This document shows positions 9,602 through 17,434 of a DNA stretch of 64,000 nucleotides, one piece after another. Source of the stretch: CAVSJA01 sp963728145 (GTDB taxonomy: Bacteria > Bacteroidota > Bacteroidia > Chitinophagales > Chitinophagaceae). A model generated the notes under the pieces. The model worked only from the letters and a program-made list of their open reading frames with translations, made no database searches and was not told where the DNA came from. The DNA lies in assembly GCA_963728145.1 (NCBI GenBank), contig CAVSJA010000007.1, forward strand, positions 434,001 through 498,000, written 5' to 3'. The translations under genes were made by a program, and so were the position numbers. Within the stretch, counting starts at the first letter, position 1; every line of letters begins with the position of its first letter.

Positions 9602-9620
9602 GCCCCGCCATCGGCGGGGC
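9602..9620 (-). terminator. Intrinsic terminator closing the SusCD operon
   Basis: An 8-bp perfect GC stem, GCCCCGCC and GGCGGGGC with a 3-base loop, is followed on the minus strand by TTTTTATTG. This is a textbook intrinsic terminator for the operon reading leftwards from about 24 kb, whose last gene ends at 9689. Confidence 0.75.
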
Positions 9621-9624
9621 AGGT

Positions 9625-9665
9625 TTAGCTATTCAAGGGGCGTGCTTAGTTAGCTATTCAAGGGG
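9625..9665 (+). repeat. 16-bp direct repeat
   Basis: TTAGCTATTCAAGGGG occurs at 9625-9640 and again at 9650-9665, start-to-start 25 bp, between the minus-strand terminator and the stop of the S41 gene. Function unknown; it may be a slippage duplication. Confidence 0.7.
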
Positions 9666-9688
9666 TGCAGGTGTGGAATTATGTTTTT

Positions 9689-10939
9689 CTATTTTGAAAT
9701 TAAGTATTCTATGCCTTTTTCCAACTGCACATCAATGTTAGATTTGATTGCTTCAGGATCGTATGCGATCTTGATATCGGGTACGATTCCTTTGTTTTCA
9801 TAGCTCACTAAATTCTTGTCCCTGAATTCAACGCCGGCCATATAAACTTTTGCAAAGTTGGCAGCAATGAATTGTCCGCCCAGATAGCGTGTATCACCAG
9901 GAGGAATCTGACCGGTGCCACCCCAGGTGGTTTCACCAATCAGCTTTGATTTAGAGAAAATATTTTTTACTGCAAGAGAGGTCATTTCCGACATGCTCAC
10001 GGAATACTGATCAACTAATACGGCAATGGGCTTTGTAAAATTCGTCCCTCCCGGTTGCGGATGCACATAACCTTTAACCCAGGGTGTAAAATCCAATCGG
10101 CCGCTTCCGTTTTTAGTACGGGTATAAGAGAAATGACCGGGTGAGGTGATGAGCTTTCCAATCAGAAAATCCAGGTCTGCAACGGCTCCTCCCGGATTTC
10201 CGCGGAGGTCTAAAATCAATCCATCAATTGAAGGATCCTTCGTATAGCGAAAAAATTCATCAAGCACGGGTTTCACAGGTGTTGCAGTCGAATTATTAGT
10301 CAGGTATTGACCTATTAACTGGAACGATGTAAAATGTAAATAAAGCAGGTTCTTATTACTGCGGGGAATGATTCCCATATTAACCCGGAAATTTCCAAGA
10401 TCAGTTCCAACCTTTGCTTTTGTCAGGTAGTATTTAGGAATAATTTCTTCAAAGGTTTTTGCGGGAATTGGAAATCTATCGCCGCGGAGTTGATGGCGTA
10501 GCGAAGAAGGCATAAAATCGGTTCCCTGAATCTGGTAGTTGGCAACCATAAATGAGGCCATTCCGTTAAATGCTATGTCGAGGTGAGAGTCTGAAAGGTC
10601 CTTGGTCATATCGACCAGGTATTGTACCGCTGTCTGTGCCGCTTTCCGTACCGCTTGTGGATCATTTTTGTTCACCTTGTCAAGGTATTCGAAACGGGGC
10701 TTATAAGTTTTGTACATGTTGTCCCAGTCAACGGTTTCTATATCCCAGAAGATATAGTTGGAGTTCATGCCATTCCAAAAGGCTTCAAACACTTCCGTAT
10801 AGGATTTGCCATAGTAACCAGTCACGCGTTCATTCGTAACTTCTTTTCTGCAACCTACCATCAGGAAGCAAATTAGCAGCAACGCAATCGCATAACGCGA
10901 TCTGTTTCGAATGCTGCCAAAATATTTTTGTATACGCAT
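9689..10939 (-). CDS. S41-family protease lipoprotein (C-terminal-processing-like)
   Basis: A 416-residue lipoprotein: lipobox FLMVGC with Cys30 after a basic, hydrophobic leader. The N-terminal ~130 residues (EAFWNGMNSNYIFWD) are the helical part typical of Bacteroidota S41 proteins. The protease core has LDLRGNPGG (~245-255) and the nucleophile motif DQYSVSMSE with Ser315 at the catalytic position. The usual Lys about 25 residues on is absent (ETTWGGTGQ), as in many S41B members that use other residues. It is likely to cut peptides in the periplasm or at the cell surface. Last gene of the SusCD operon and a paralogue of its upstream neighbour. Confidence 0.8.
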   Translation of the reverse strand: MRIQKYFGSIRNRSRYAIALLLICFLMVGCRKEVTNERVTGYYGKSYTEVFEAFWNGMNSNYIFWDIETVDWDNMYKTYKPRFEYLDKVNKNDPQAVRKAAQTAVQYLVDMTKDLSDSHLDIAFNGMASFMVANYQIQGTDFMPSSLRHQLRGDRFPIPAKTFEEIIPKYYLTKAKVGTDLGNFRVNMGIIPRSNKNLLYLHFTSFQLIGQYLTNNSTATPVKPVLDEFFRYTKDPSIDGLILDLRGNPGGAVADLDFLIGKLITSPGHFSYTRTKNGSGRLDFTPWVKGYVHPQPGGTNFTKPIAVLVDQYSVSMSEMTSLAVKNIFSKSKLIGETTWGGTGQIPPGDTRYLGGQFIAANFAKVYMAGVEFRDKNLVSYENKGIVPDIKIAYDPEAIKSNIDVQLEKGIEYLISK

Positions 10940-10968
10940 AATTAATAAGATTGTGAGAAGTGCTCCTT

Positions 10969-12219
10969 CTATTGATTAATGAATTGTATCGCTTTTTCCA
11001 TTTGTATGTCCACACCTGAAGTGCGCATTTGCTTTATACTTGTTGCGTCATACTTTACTTCAATCTCAGGAGTGATTCCTGAAAAATTAAACTTGCCATC
11101 CTTGTCCATTACTGCAGTATTAGACATTCTCACGGCTGCAAAATTTCCAACCTGGAAACTTCCGCCATTGGCGATATCATCACCCAAAAGATATCCTGAT
11201 GTGCCATAAGTGTGCTCACCTATAACAGTAACAGTTGTTTCGGGTAACGCTTTGAAAGCAAGTATGACTGATTCACAAAGCGCTGCCGAATAGATATCAG
11301 TCAGAATTATTATTGGCTTTTTAAAATCGTTGGCTCCTTCTTGTGGGGTAATTCTCATTGGTAATAACGGCGTGTAATCGAGTCGGCCTGTTCCTGATTT
11401 ATAACGGGAATATCCAAATAAAACAGGTTTGGAAGTAAATTGACCAGCAAGGAAGTCGATGTCTTGCATATTTCCACCGCGATTGTTTCTCAGATCAATG
11501 ATCAACGCATCGCAATTGGATTTGTGAACCTTGTCGAACAGGTTTTTGATTACCGGGCGGGTTGGACGAGCGGAATAATTGTAGTCATAGCTTTCTTTGA
11601 GTGCAAACGTGTTGAGACTGGTATATAAAACATTTTTGCTTCCCTTACTTAATGTTCCCGTTATAATTTGGAAGGGCTGTTGGGTAACCGGATGCCAGTA
11701 AATTCCATAATCAAAGTTCTTCAAATAGTTGTGCTGAATGATATAATCAAACAGTGTGTCAGGCAGTGCTTCACGTACCCGCTGCGTTCTCAATAATTTT
11801 GGCATAAAACTGATATATTGCTTGTACAACTGATTTTCAAAATAATAATCACCACCTGCCCAAAACTGTAATGCATATTGGCCATCCTTCAAATCCTTTG
11901 TCATATCAGCCATGTATTGAAAACAACGATTCTGCGTTGTATCGGTGTAAGGCTGCATGTCCAGGGAGTCAAACTTCGGCTTGTACACGCGGTACATGCT
12001 GTCCCAGTTAACCGTCTCCTGGTCCCAAAACATATAATTGGAATTCATTCCTTCCCAAAACACTTTAAACACTTCTGCATAATTATTTGCTTCGTAATTC
12101 GAAAGCAGTTCACGCGTAAGTATTTCGCGCTTGCAGGAGGAGAACAGTCCAGCAAGGATCAAGCAAAGCGCAGCAAATTTTGCCAGCCTGCTTGTTGAAT
12201 ATTTTATGTAAGTCTTCAT
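10969..12219 (-). CDS. S41-family lipoprotein, probable inactive paralogue
   Basis: A 416-residue lipoprotein (lipobox LFSSC, Cys29), same length and layout as its downstream neighbour: helical N-terminal region with VFWEGMNSNYMFWD and the core motif IDLRNNRGGN. At the nucleophile motif it reads DIYSAALCES, so the catalytic Ser is Ala313; Ser311 is two residues away. The acid and oxyanion surroundings (GEHTYGTSG) remain. The fold therefore seems kept while the normal catalytic Ser is lost, which suggests a peptide-binding or regulatory role, or an unusual nucleophile. The two genes are 29 bp apart in the operon and clearly arose by duplication. Confidence 0.75.
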   Translation of the reverse strand: MKTYIKYSTSRLAKFAALCLILAGLFSSCKREILTRELLSNYEANNYAEVFKVFWEGMNSNYMFWDQETVNWDSMYRVYKPKFDSLDMQPYTDTTQNRCFQYMADMTKDLKDGQYALQFWAGGDYYFENQLYKQYISFMPKLLRTQRVREALPDTLFDYIIQHNYLKNFDYGIYWHPVTQQPFQIITGTLSKGSKNVLYTSLNTFALKESYDYNYSARPTRPVIKNLFDKVHKSNCDALIIDLRNNRGGNMQDIDFLAGQFTSKPVLFGYSRYKSGTGRLDYTPLLPMRITPQEGANDFKKPIIILTDIYSAALCESVILAFKALPETTVTVIGEHTYGTSGYLLGDDIANGGSFQVGNFAAVRMSNTAVMDKDGKFNFSGITPEIEVKYDATSIKQMRTSGVDIQMEKAIQFINQ

Positions 12220-12253
12220 TCTTTTTATTAGTTGATTTCTTGCCTTTTGCCTC

Positions 12254-12273
12254 CCTGCCTGCCGGCAGGCAGG
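12254..12273. repeat. 20-bp perfect palindrome, dispersed repeat copy 1
   Basis: CCTGCCTGCCGGCAGGCAGG is fully self-complementary and sits in the short gap between two operon genes. An 18-bp version recurs at 27174-27191. It looks like a dispersed intergenic palindrome of this genome. Confidence 0.75.
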
Positions 12274-12287
12274 TTGCCCTTTGCCCT

Positions 12288-13025
12288 TTATTTTTTAGAG
12301 CTTTTATTTTTTTTGAGTTTCAGGTTCTGCAATTGATACTGTACACTCATCAATATGCTATAGGTATCATTGTATCGCGGAGTCTGGTTTTCTGAATACG
12401 CTTTTTGCTGATCCGTCATGGATGCAGTGTATCTCCCTTCAATTGAAATAGCATATTTCTTATTGGGCATGTATTGTAGTCCGACGCCTGCCAGTCCACC
12501 TAACTCAAAACGATTATCTTTTTCGTCAGAAAAAGTATAAGGCTCATCATAAGATTGAAAGTTGTTTGGATCCATTGGCGACAAAGTCCGTCCTTTTACA
12601 TTACCCATGAGCCAGTATCCACCATACCCTCCAAGATTCAGAATACCATGCAGGGTTTGCGTTTTGGTAATGTTACCACCGAAACGGAACTGTGCCATCA
12701 CCGGCAATTCCAGGTAACTATTATCCGTTTGCTGATAGATCGGTTCATAATAACCGCTTCTTTCTATCCGGTAATTCTTTTGTACAAATGAAGGAGTAAC
12801 CTGGATGCCGCCAAACCATGACAATGAGGGGAATGAATAGCGAATGGGCACACCTATCGAAAAACCATTCGAAGGCTGGTAATCAAAGAAGGGTTTGTCT
12901 TTTGTGTTAGAAACGAAATAATTTTTATTCGCTCCCGCTTCAATTCCGATATACAACTGTGCATTCACAGCTGCAACGCAAAACATTGTCGAAATGCTTA
13001 ATATTGTTAGGATCTTCTTATACAT
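12288..13025 (-). CDS. Small outer-membrane beta-barrel protein (PorT-like family)
   Basis: A 245-residue exported protein: signal peptide ending ...VAAVNAQ, then alternating amphipathic strands (LYIGIEAGANKNYF, PIRYSFPSLSWFGGIQVTPSF, LELPVMAQFRFGG, GVGLQYMPNKKYAISIEGRYT, SILMSVQYQL) as in the Bacteroidota outer-membrane beta-barrel family. The tail is Lys-rich. It lies in the SusCD operon between the propeller lipoprotein and the S41 pair, so it may assist assembly or surface display of the operon's lipoproteins. No enzyme motif. Confidence 0.75.
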   Translation of the reverse strand: MYKKILTILSISTMFCVAAVNAQLYIGIEAGANKNYFVSNTKDKPFFDYQPSNGFSIGVPIRYSFPSLSWFGGIQVTPSFVQKNYRIERSGYYEPIYQQTDNSYLELPVMAQFRFGGNITKTQTLHGILNLGGYGGYWLMGNVKGRTLSPMDPNNFQSYDEPYTFSDEKDNRFELGGLAGVGLQYMPNKKYAISIEGRYTASMTDQQKAYSENQTPRYNDTYSILMSVQYQLQNLKLKKNKSSKK

Positions 13026-13046
13026 TTTATTCTATTTTGAAATGTT

Positions 13047-14486
13047 TTATTTTATTTGAATTGGAGATGATACGGCTGTTATACCGGTACCTGTTCCCAG
13101 TGCGCCCGATGCATTTGAACCCCATGCCCACAATGTGCCATCAGCCTTTAACGCAAATGCAGTACCGCCATTACCGGCAGATGATTTTGCGCTGAAGTTT
13201 GGTAATTGTATCGGAGTAGTATATAGCGATGACGATATAGTTCCGAGACCCATTAAGCCTGAGATATTGCTACCTGCATTCCATACAACTCCGTTCGTTT
13301 CTATAAAACTGTTCGCACCAAGGTGCGGGATGATAGCTTCTATCGATTTGTTATTAAAAAATGATACTTCCGTGAAAGAATTTCGATTGTTTATATCACC
13401 AAGAGCCAATTGGCCACTAGCATTAGATCCTGAAGTCCAAATCTTACCCGCATCGTCCATTAAGAATATATTGCTGCCTCCGACAAAAATTTTAATGATG
13501 TTCGCTGCTGGAGCGGGGAGTTGAACAGGAGTTTTCCTTGGGAGGTTATCACCTAAGCCCAGTATTCCACCAATGTTAATGCCCCAACCCCAAATCTCGC
13601 CATTGGTTTTTTGAACCACGATATCTGAGCCGCAGCCGTTGAGAGTTTTTACATTTTCTATCGGAATCTTCACAAATGAAGCGCGCGGATCCGCATCGCC
13701 CTGTGCCAGGATACTGCCGAAGTTTCTTCCAGCTCCCCAGACTGTTCCGTTCGGCTTCAATACAAATACTTCTCCGAATGTAATTGCGATTTGCGTTGCG
13801 TCATCCAGGAATGGATGCCTGGTAAAAGTTGCAATACTTTTTCGATGACCAAAGCCTAATTGTCCATACTGGTTACCAGCGGCCCATGCAGTACCGTCTT
13901 TTAATTTGATAACGGTTGCAGCATCGCCCGTGAATACCTGCTCTGCATCAAAAATTGGAACCTGTGTGAAAACATTTCTGCTGCTATAATCTCCCAGTCC
14001 CAATTGGCCTGAAAAATTATTGCCACAAACCCATACGGTGCCGTCATTTTTTATTGCCATGATGTGGCTAAAGCCCGCTGCAATAGTTGTTATAACTGGT
14101 GACTGTATGCGAGAAACCGTGATACTAACCGTGTACGATGCGGACTTACCATTTGCCCATAAAGTATATTGAATCGGGTTGGTAAAATTTTGTTTTCCTT
14201 TTGGGCTGACGCTGTCTGCCATTGAAATGATCGTCGGCTCGATCGCTGTAATATCTGTCCCATAATCTACCAGCAGGTGGATTGCGGTGTCGCCCATGAC
14301 CATGGCCTGGTAGGGCCTGTTCAGGTTGGGGTTGCTTATTGTTTTCTCAAGCCAAAATTCTTCTACAACCGTGTTGCTATACGAAACAGGGGTATACTCT
14401 GGTTCTTTATTGCAACTGGTGATTCCAATGGCAACCAGGCCAAGAAAAAAGAAGAAAAGCTTTATATGATTAACTGTTTTTACCAT
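13047..14486 (-). CDS. RCC1-type beta-propeller lipoprotein
   Basis: A 479-residue lipoprotein (ITSC, Cys25). Residues ~35-130 form a DUF5018-like beta-sandwich (AMVMGDTAIHLLVDYGTDIT ... YTVSITVSR). Residues ~135-479 hold about seven RCC1 blades, each with the pattern of a GTVW/WAWG strand and a GQLGLGD-like turn (GNNFSGQLGLGDYSSRN, SNASGQLALGDINNRN, GSNASGALGTGTG). RCC1 propellers are binding platforms; here the target is probably extracellular polymer or protein captured for the neighbouring SusCD transporter. No catalytic residues are evident. It is translated 21 bp upstream of the barrel gene. Confidence 0.85.
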   Translation of the reverse strand: MVKTVNHIKLFFFFLGLVAIGITSCNKEPEYTPVSYSNTVVEEFWLEKTISNPNLNRPYQAMVMGDTAIHLLVDYGTDITAIEPTIISMADSVSPKGKQNFTNPIQYTLWANGKSASYTVSITVSRIQSPVITTIAAGFSHIMAIKNDGTVWVCGNNFSGQLGLGDYSSRNVFTQVPIFDAEQVFTGDAATVIKLKDGTAWAAGNQYGQLGFGHRKSIATFTRHPFLDDATQIAITFGEVFVLKPNGTVWGAGRNFGSILAQGDADPRASFVKIPIENVKTLNGCGSDIVVQKTNGEIWGWGINIGGILGLGDNLPRKTPVQLPAPAANIIKIFVGGSNIFLMDDAGKIWTSGSNASGQLALGDINNRNSFTEVSFFNNKSIEAIIPHLGANSFIETNGVVWNAGSNISGLMGLGTISSSLYTTPIQLPNFSAKSSAGNGGTAFALKADGTLWAWGSNASGALGTGTGITAVSSPIQIK

Positions 14487-14547
14487 AAACTATTTTTAAA
14501 ATCCTGCTGCGTTGTACATTAATTCAATACGGCAAGCAATCGTTATA

Positions 14548-15903
14548 TTAATTGCATTTAAATGCGAGAGGATCATAATCGTTACAGAGAATAGTTGTTT
14601 TATCAGATCCATATACTGTTACAATCGGAGGATTTGTTCCCAATACCCTTCTCGACATCACGAGGGAGTAGTTGTCCTTTATCGCATCGTTTACTTTTAC
14701 GTTTGTCAGCGAAAGGGCACCTGCATCCTGGTATATGGGCAAACGTAATCCACCGAACAGGTTCATGGTGGCTCCATTAACTCCTATTCTCGTAGCCGGT
14801 GACTGAATAGGATATATGGCCGACTGGACCGGTGATACAAAACCGTTTTGAACGATCTGGTACATTTCATCATCGGACATGTTTCTGTATTTGCTGTTAT
14901 CGATTATATAGCCATCAAAGCTTGTTTGTGCGCGTAAATCCACAGTTTTTAACTGAGCACAGCCATCCAGATATAATAATATAAGCTTAGGGTTAGCTAA
15001 AAAATTCAAATTTCTCAAAGGAGTTCTCAACATGGCCACGGAAATTAATTCGGGGTTGTGGCTGAAATCAACGCTGTCAATATTCGAATCATCAAAATTG
15101 ACCATCCTGAGGCTGTCATTTTTTGATAGATCTACGCTTGATAGATTATAACAATAGCTCGTTATAAGCATCCTTAGTTTTGGATTATTCGTTACATCCA
15201 AAGAATTTAGACCATAACCATATTGGAGAAACAACCTGCGCAGTTCCGGATTAGTAGAGGTGTTCACTGTTTTCAGAGAAGTAAGACTGCTTGTAATCAG
15301 GTGACGCAGATTCCCATCATTTTGGATATTCAAATTTTCTAATCTACCCATTGCCTGCAGGGTAACATACTCTAAGCTTGGGAGGTTAGATAAATTCAAA
15401 GAAACAACAGGCATAGCGATAGCCTTAAAAAAACGCATATTGGTGAGGCCAATGAGATTAACATATTGCAAATCCAGATTGCTATAGAGTCTAACGGTAT
15501 CCAGGGCCATTGTTTTAGTGAAACTCAATGAATCGATAGCGCTGCTCCATACCATGAGCTTTGTCATTTTTTGGAAATACTCGATTCCTTTTAAAGACGC
15601 AACAAATGGACGGGGACAGTTGATAGAATCAATGGTCATGGTTCCTGCAAAATTCTTTACTTCGGGATGTGTAATATCAATGAGCTTTCCGGTAGCATCA
15701 AATGCATTGGGACATACATTTGCTTTCAGGTAAACCCTGAACAAGCTATCGGGAATAAATTTCATAGTTTCTGTCTCACCCGGAATGCCACCACCGGGAG
15801 GAGGAGGGGGATCAGTCTTTTTAGAACAAGACTGGATCAATACTGCTGTTATCAGAATTATTGCTGCCAAAAGGCTTGAAAGGTTTAATGTTATCTTTTT
15901 CAT
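14548..15903 (-). CDS. Leucine-rich-repeat surface lipoprotein
   Basis: A 451-residue lipoprotein (LIQSC, Cys26) with a Pro/Gly spacer (DPPPPPGGG) after the anchor, typical of surface-exposed lipoproteins. Residues ~50-330 contain about a dozen 21-22-residue leucine-rich units (LENLNIQND, LKTVNTSTNP, LNSLDVTNNP, LSSVDLSKN, LKTVDLRAQ), similar to internalin/BspA-like ladders. A C-terminal beta-rich domain follows (GLRLPIYQDAGALSL). It most likely binds protein or glycan ligand at the cell surface. Cotranscribed with SusCD. Confidence 0.85.
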   Translation of the reverse strand: MKKITLNLSSLLAAIILITAVLIQSCSKKTDPPPPPGGGIPGETETMKFIPDSLFRVYLKANVCPNAFDATGKLIDITHPEVKNFAGTMTIDSINCPRPFVASLKGIEYFQKMTKLMVWSSAIDSLSFTKTMALDTVRLYSNLDLQYVNLIGLTNMRFFKAIAMPVVSLNLSNLPSLEYVTLQAMGRLENLNIQNDGNLRHLITSSLTSLKTVNTSTNPELRRLFLQYGYGLNSLDVTNNPKLRMLITSYCYNLSSVDLSKNDSLRMVNFDDSNIDSVDFSHNPELISVAMLRTPLRNLNFLANPKLILLYLDGCAQLKTVDLRAQTSFDGYIIDNSKYRNMSDDEMYQIVQNGFVSPVQSAIYPIQSPATRIGVNGATMNLFGGLRLPIYQDAGALSLTNVKVNDAIKDNYSLVMSRRVLGTNPPIVTVYGSDKTTILCNDYDPLAFKCN

Positions 15904-15929
15904 TATTATCGTTTGAAAGTTTGAAATGT

Positions 15930-17426
15930 TTATAATGGGTTTTGTGTTATTACACCGCTTGTCGCATCAATCTCAGCCTGGGGAATGGCGAACTGCCATT
16001 TGATATCTCCTGCAGGCACAGATTTTTGATACGATGGTAAAAATGTATGCCTACTCCTGTCTAATGGCTGGTTCAGGCGTTTCAAATCGTAAAAGCGAAA
16101 TCCTTCTCCCCAAAGCTCGATGCGACGTTGGATTAAGATTTCCTTTAACAGAGTCGAACCAGATGCAGTGGAAAGGGTATAGGCTGAATTTCTTTTTTTC
16201 GCCAACTCATACAACGCCGCCGCGGCGGCGCCACTATTACCCATATGCGCGTATGCTTCTGCTTCTATTAAATGCATTTCCGAAGCACGCATTAACGGTA
16301 CATCGCCAATACTTAATTGCGGATTTTGTACTTTGAATTTTCTATGCATAAACTTTACCCTGTTACCAACTTCTTTTCCGGATGCATCCATCGGCACGGG
16401 AAAGCTCTTGTTTGTACCAGTTGAATCCCACAACTGCCAGCGAACGTCGGAAACTGAAATTTGTTTGTACAGTGTATCCTGTATAGCTCTTGGTGAGATG
16501 ATTATATTCAGTGCAGGAAAATTGCATGACATATAAGCAAAGAAGGAAGTAAAGTAAGTTGTCTGGTTTTCCTGTTGGTGTGATCCCCACATCCATTCCT
16601 GGTTTTTATAGTCATTGAATCCAGACATATATTCTGTAGAATCCATAAGCATATAACCATTGCGGGCTGCTTTTGCCATGGTTACTGCAGTATTCCAGTC
16701 CTGTTGTGTTAAGGCCACTCTCGCTTTTATACCTTGCGCTACACTTTTATTCAGGTGAGATTTATTTGCTCTTTGATATCCATCCAACAAAAAGATTGCA
16801 CTATCCAGATCTGCATTGATTTGGTTGTACACAACCTTCACACTTGAGCGAGCTTTTAGTTCGCTTTGAGAATGAAGCGTAATTCTAAGACCAGGGCCCG
16901 TGTTGGAACCTGCAGCATCATATCGTTCTCCATACAATTGAATCATTTGATAGTAAGCCCACGCACGATATGCATGCGCTTGTCCAAGAATTGCTTTCTT
17001 GTCTTGATCGCTTCCTTTGGCAGCTTCTACATTATCAATAATGAGATTGACGTTATTGATGATCTCGTAATAAAAGAAATAGTTGAAATAGGCGGTAGCC
17101 GAACCCGGATTCTTATGGCTGTTCAGCCACAAGTAGGGGTAGAGGTACCAATCGTTTACAGCAGAGATGGTGACATCATCGCCCATGATATCCATATCCA
17201 TCATATTGGTTCCCTGGCCTACCATATCCTGGCGTCCCATATGCGATGAATAAAGAATTCGGTGAACACCGTTTAACAATTTCCAACAACCATCAGTAGT
17301 GGTCAGTGCCTGGTCTTCGGCAATGCGATCCGTTGCAGGTGTGTCCAGGTAAGATTTACTGCATGCAGTGAGCAAGCTCAGCGCAGCAAAAATCAAAATG
17401 ATATTAATGTTTTTTATAGTCCGCAT
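15930..17426 (-). CDS. SusD/RagB-family nutrient-binding lipoprotein
   Basis: A 498-residue SusD homologue: lipobox LLTAC (Cys22), then the N-terminal SusD segment (LDTPATDRIAEDQALTTTDG), TPR-like helices, and the RagB/SusD C-terminal region with RRIELWGEGFRFYDLKRL and the end ITQNPL. It forms the lid of the SusC channel and binds the imported oligomer outside the outer membrane. It lies 8 bp after the susC-like gene, the standard order. The ligand class cannot be told; the operon's proteases and lack of glycosidases make a peptide or protein ligand worth considering. Confidence 0.92.
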   Translation of the reverse strand: MRTIKNINIILIFAALSLLTACSKSYLDTPATDRIAEDQALTTTDGCWKLLNGVHRILYSSHMGRQDMVGQGTNMMDMDIMGDDVTISAVNDWYLYPYLWLNSHKNPGSATAYFNYFFYYEIINNVNLIIDNVEAAKGSDQDKKAILGQAHAYRAWAYYQMIQLYGERYDAAGSNTGPGLRITLHSQSELKARSSVKVVYNQINADLDSAIFLLDGYQRANKSHLNKSVAQGIKARVALTQQDWNTAVTMAKAARNGYMLMDSTEYMSGFNDYKNQEWMWGSHQQENQTTYFTSFFAYMSCNFPALNIIISPRAIQDTLYKQISVSDVRWQLWDSTGTNKSFPVPMDASGKEVGNRVKFMHRKFKVQNPQLSIGDVPLMRASEMHLIEAEAYAHMGNSGAAAAALYELAKKRNSAYTLSTASGSTLLKEILIQRRIELWGEGFRFYDLKRLNQPLDRSRHTFLPSYQKSVPAGDIKWQFAIPQAEIDATSGVITQNPL

Positions 17427-17434
17427 AAATTGAA

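Noticed and set aside
9602..9620. Terminator of the plus-strand porin gene
   Set aside because: The T-run is on the minus strand only, so it mainly serves the leftward operon.
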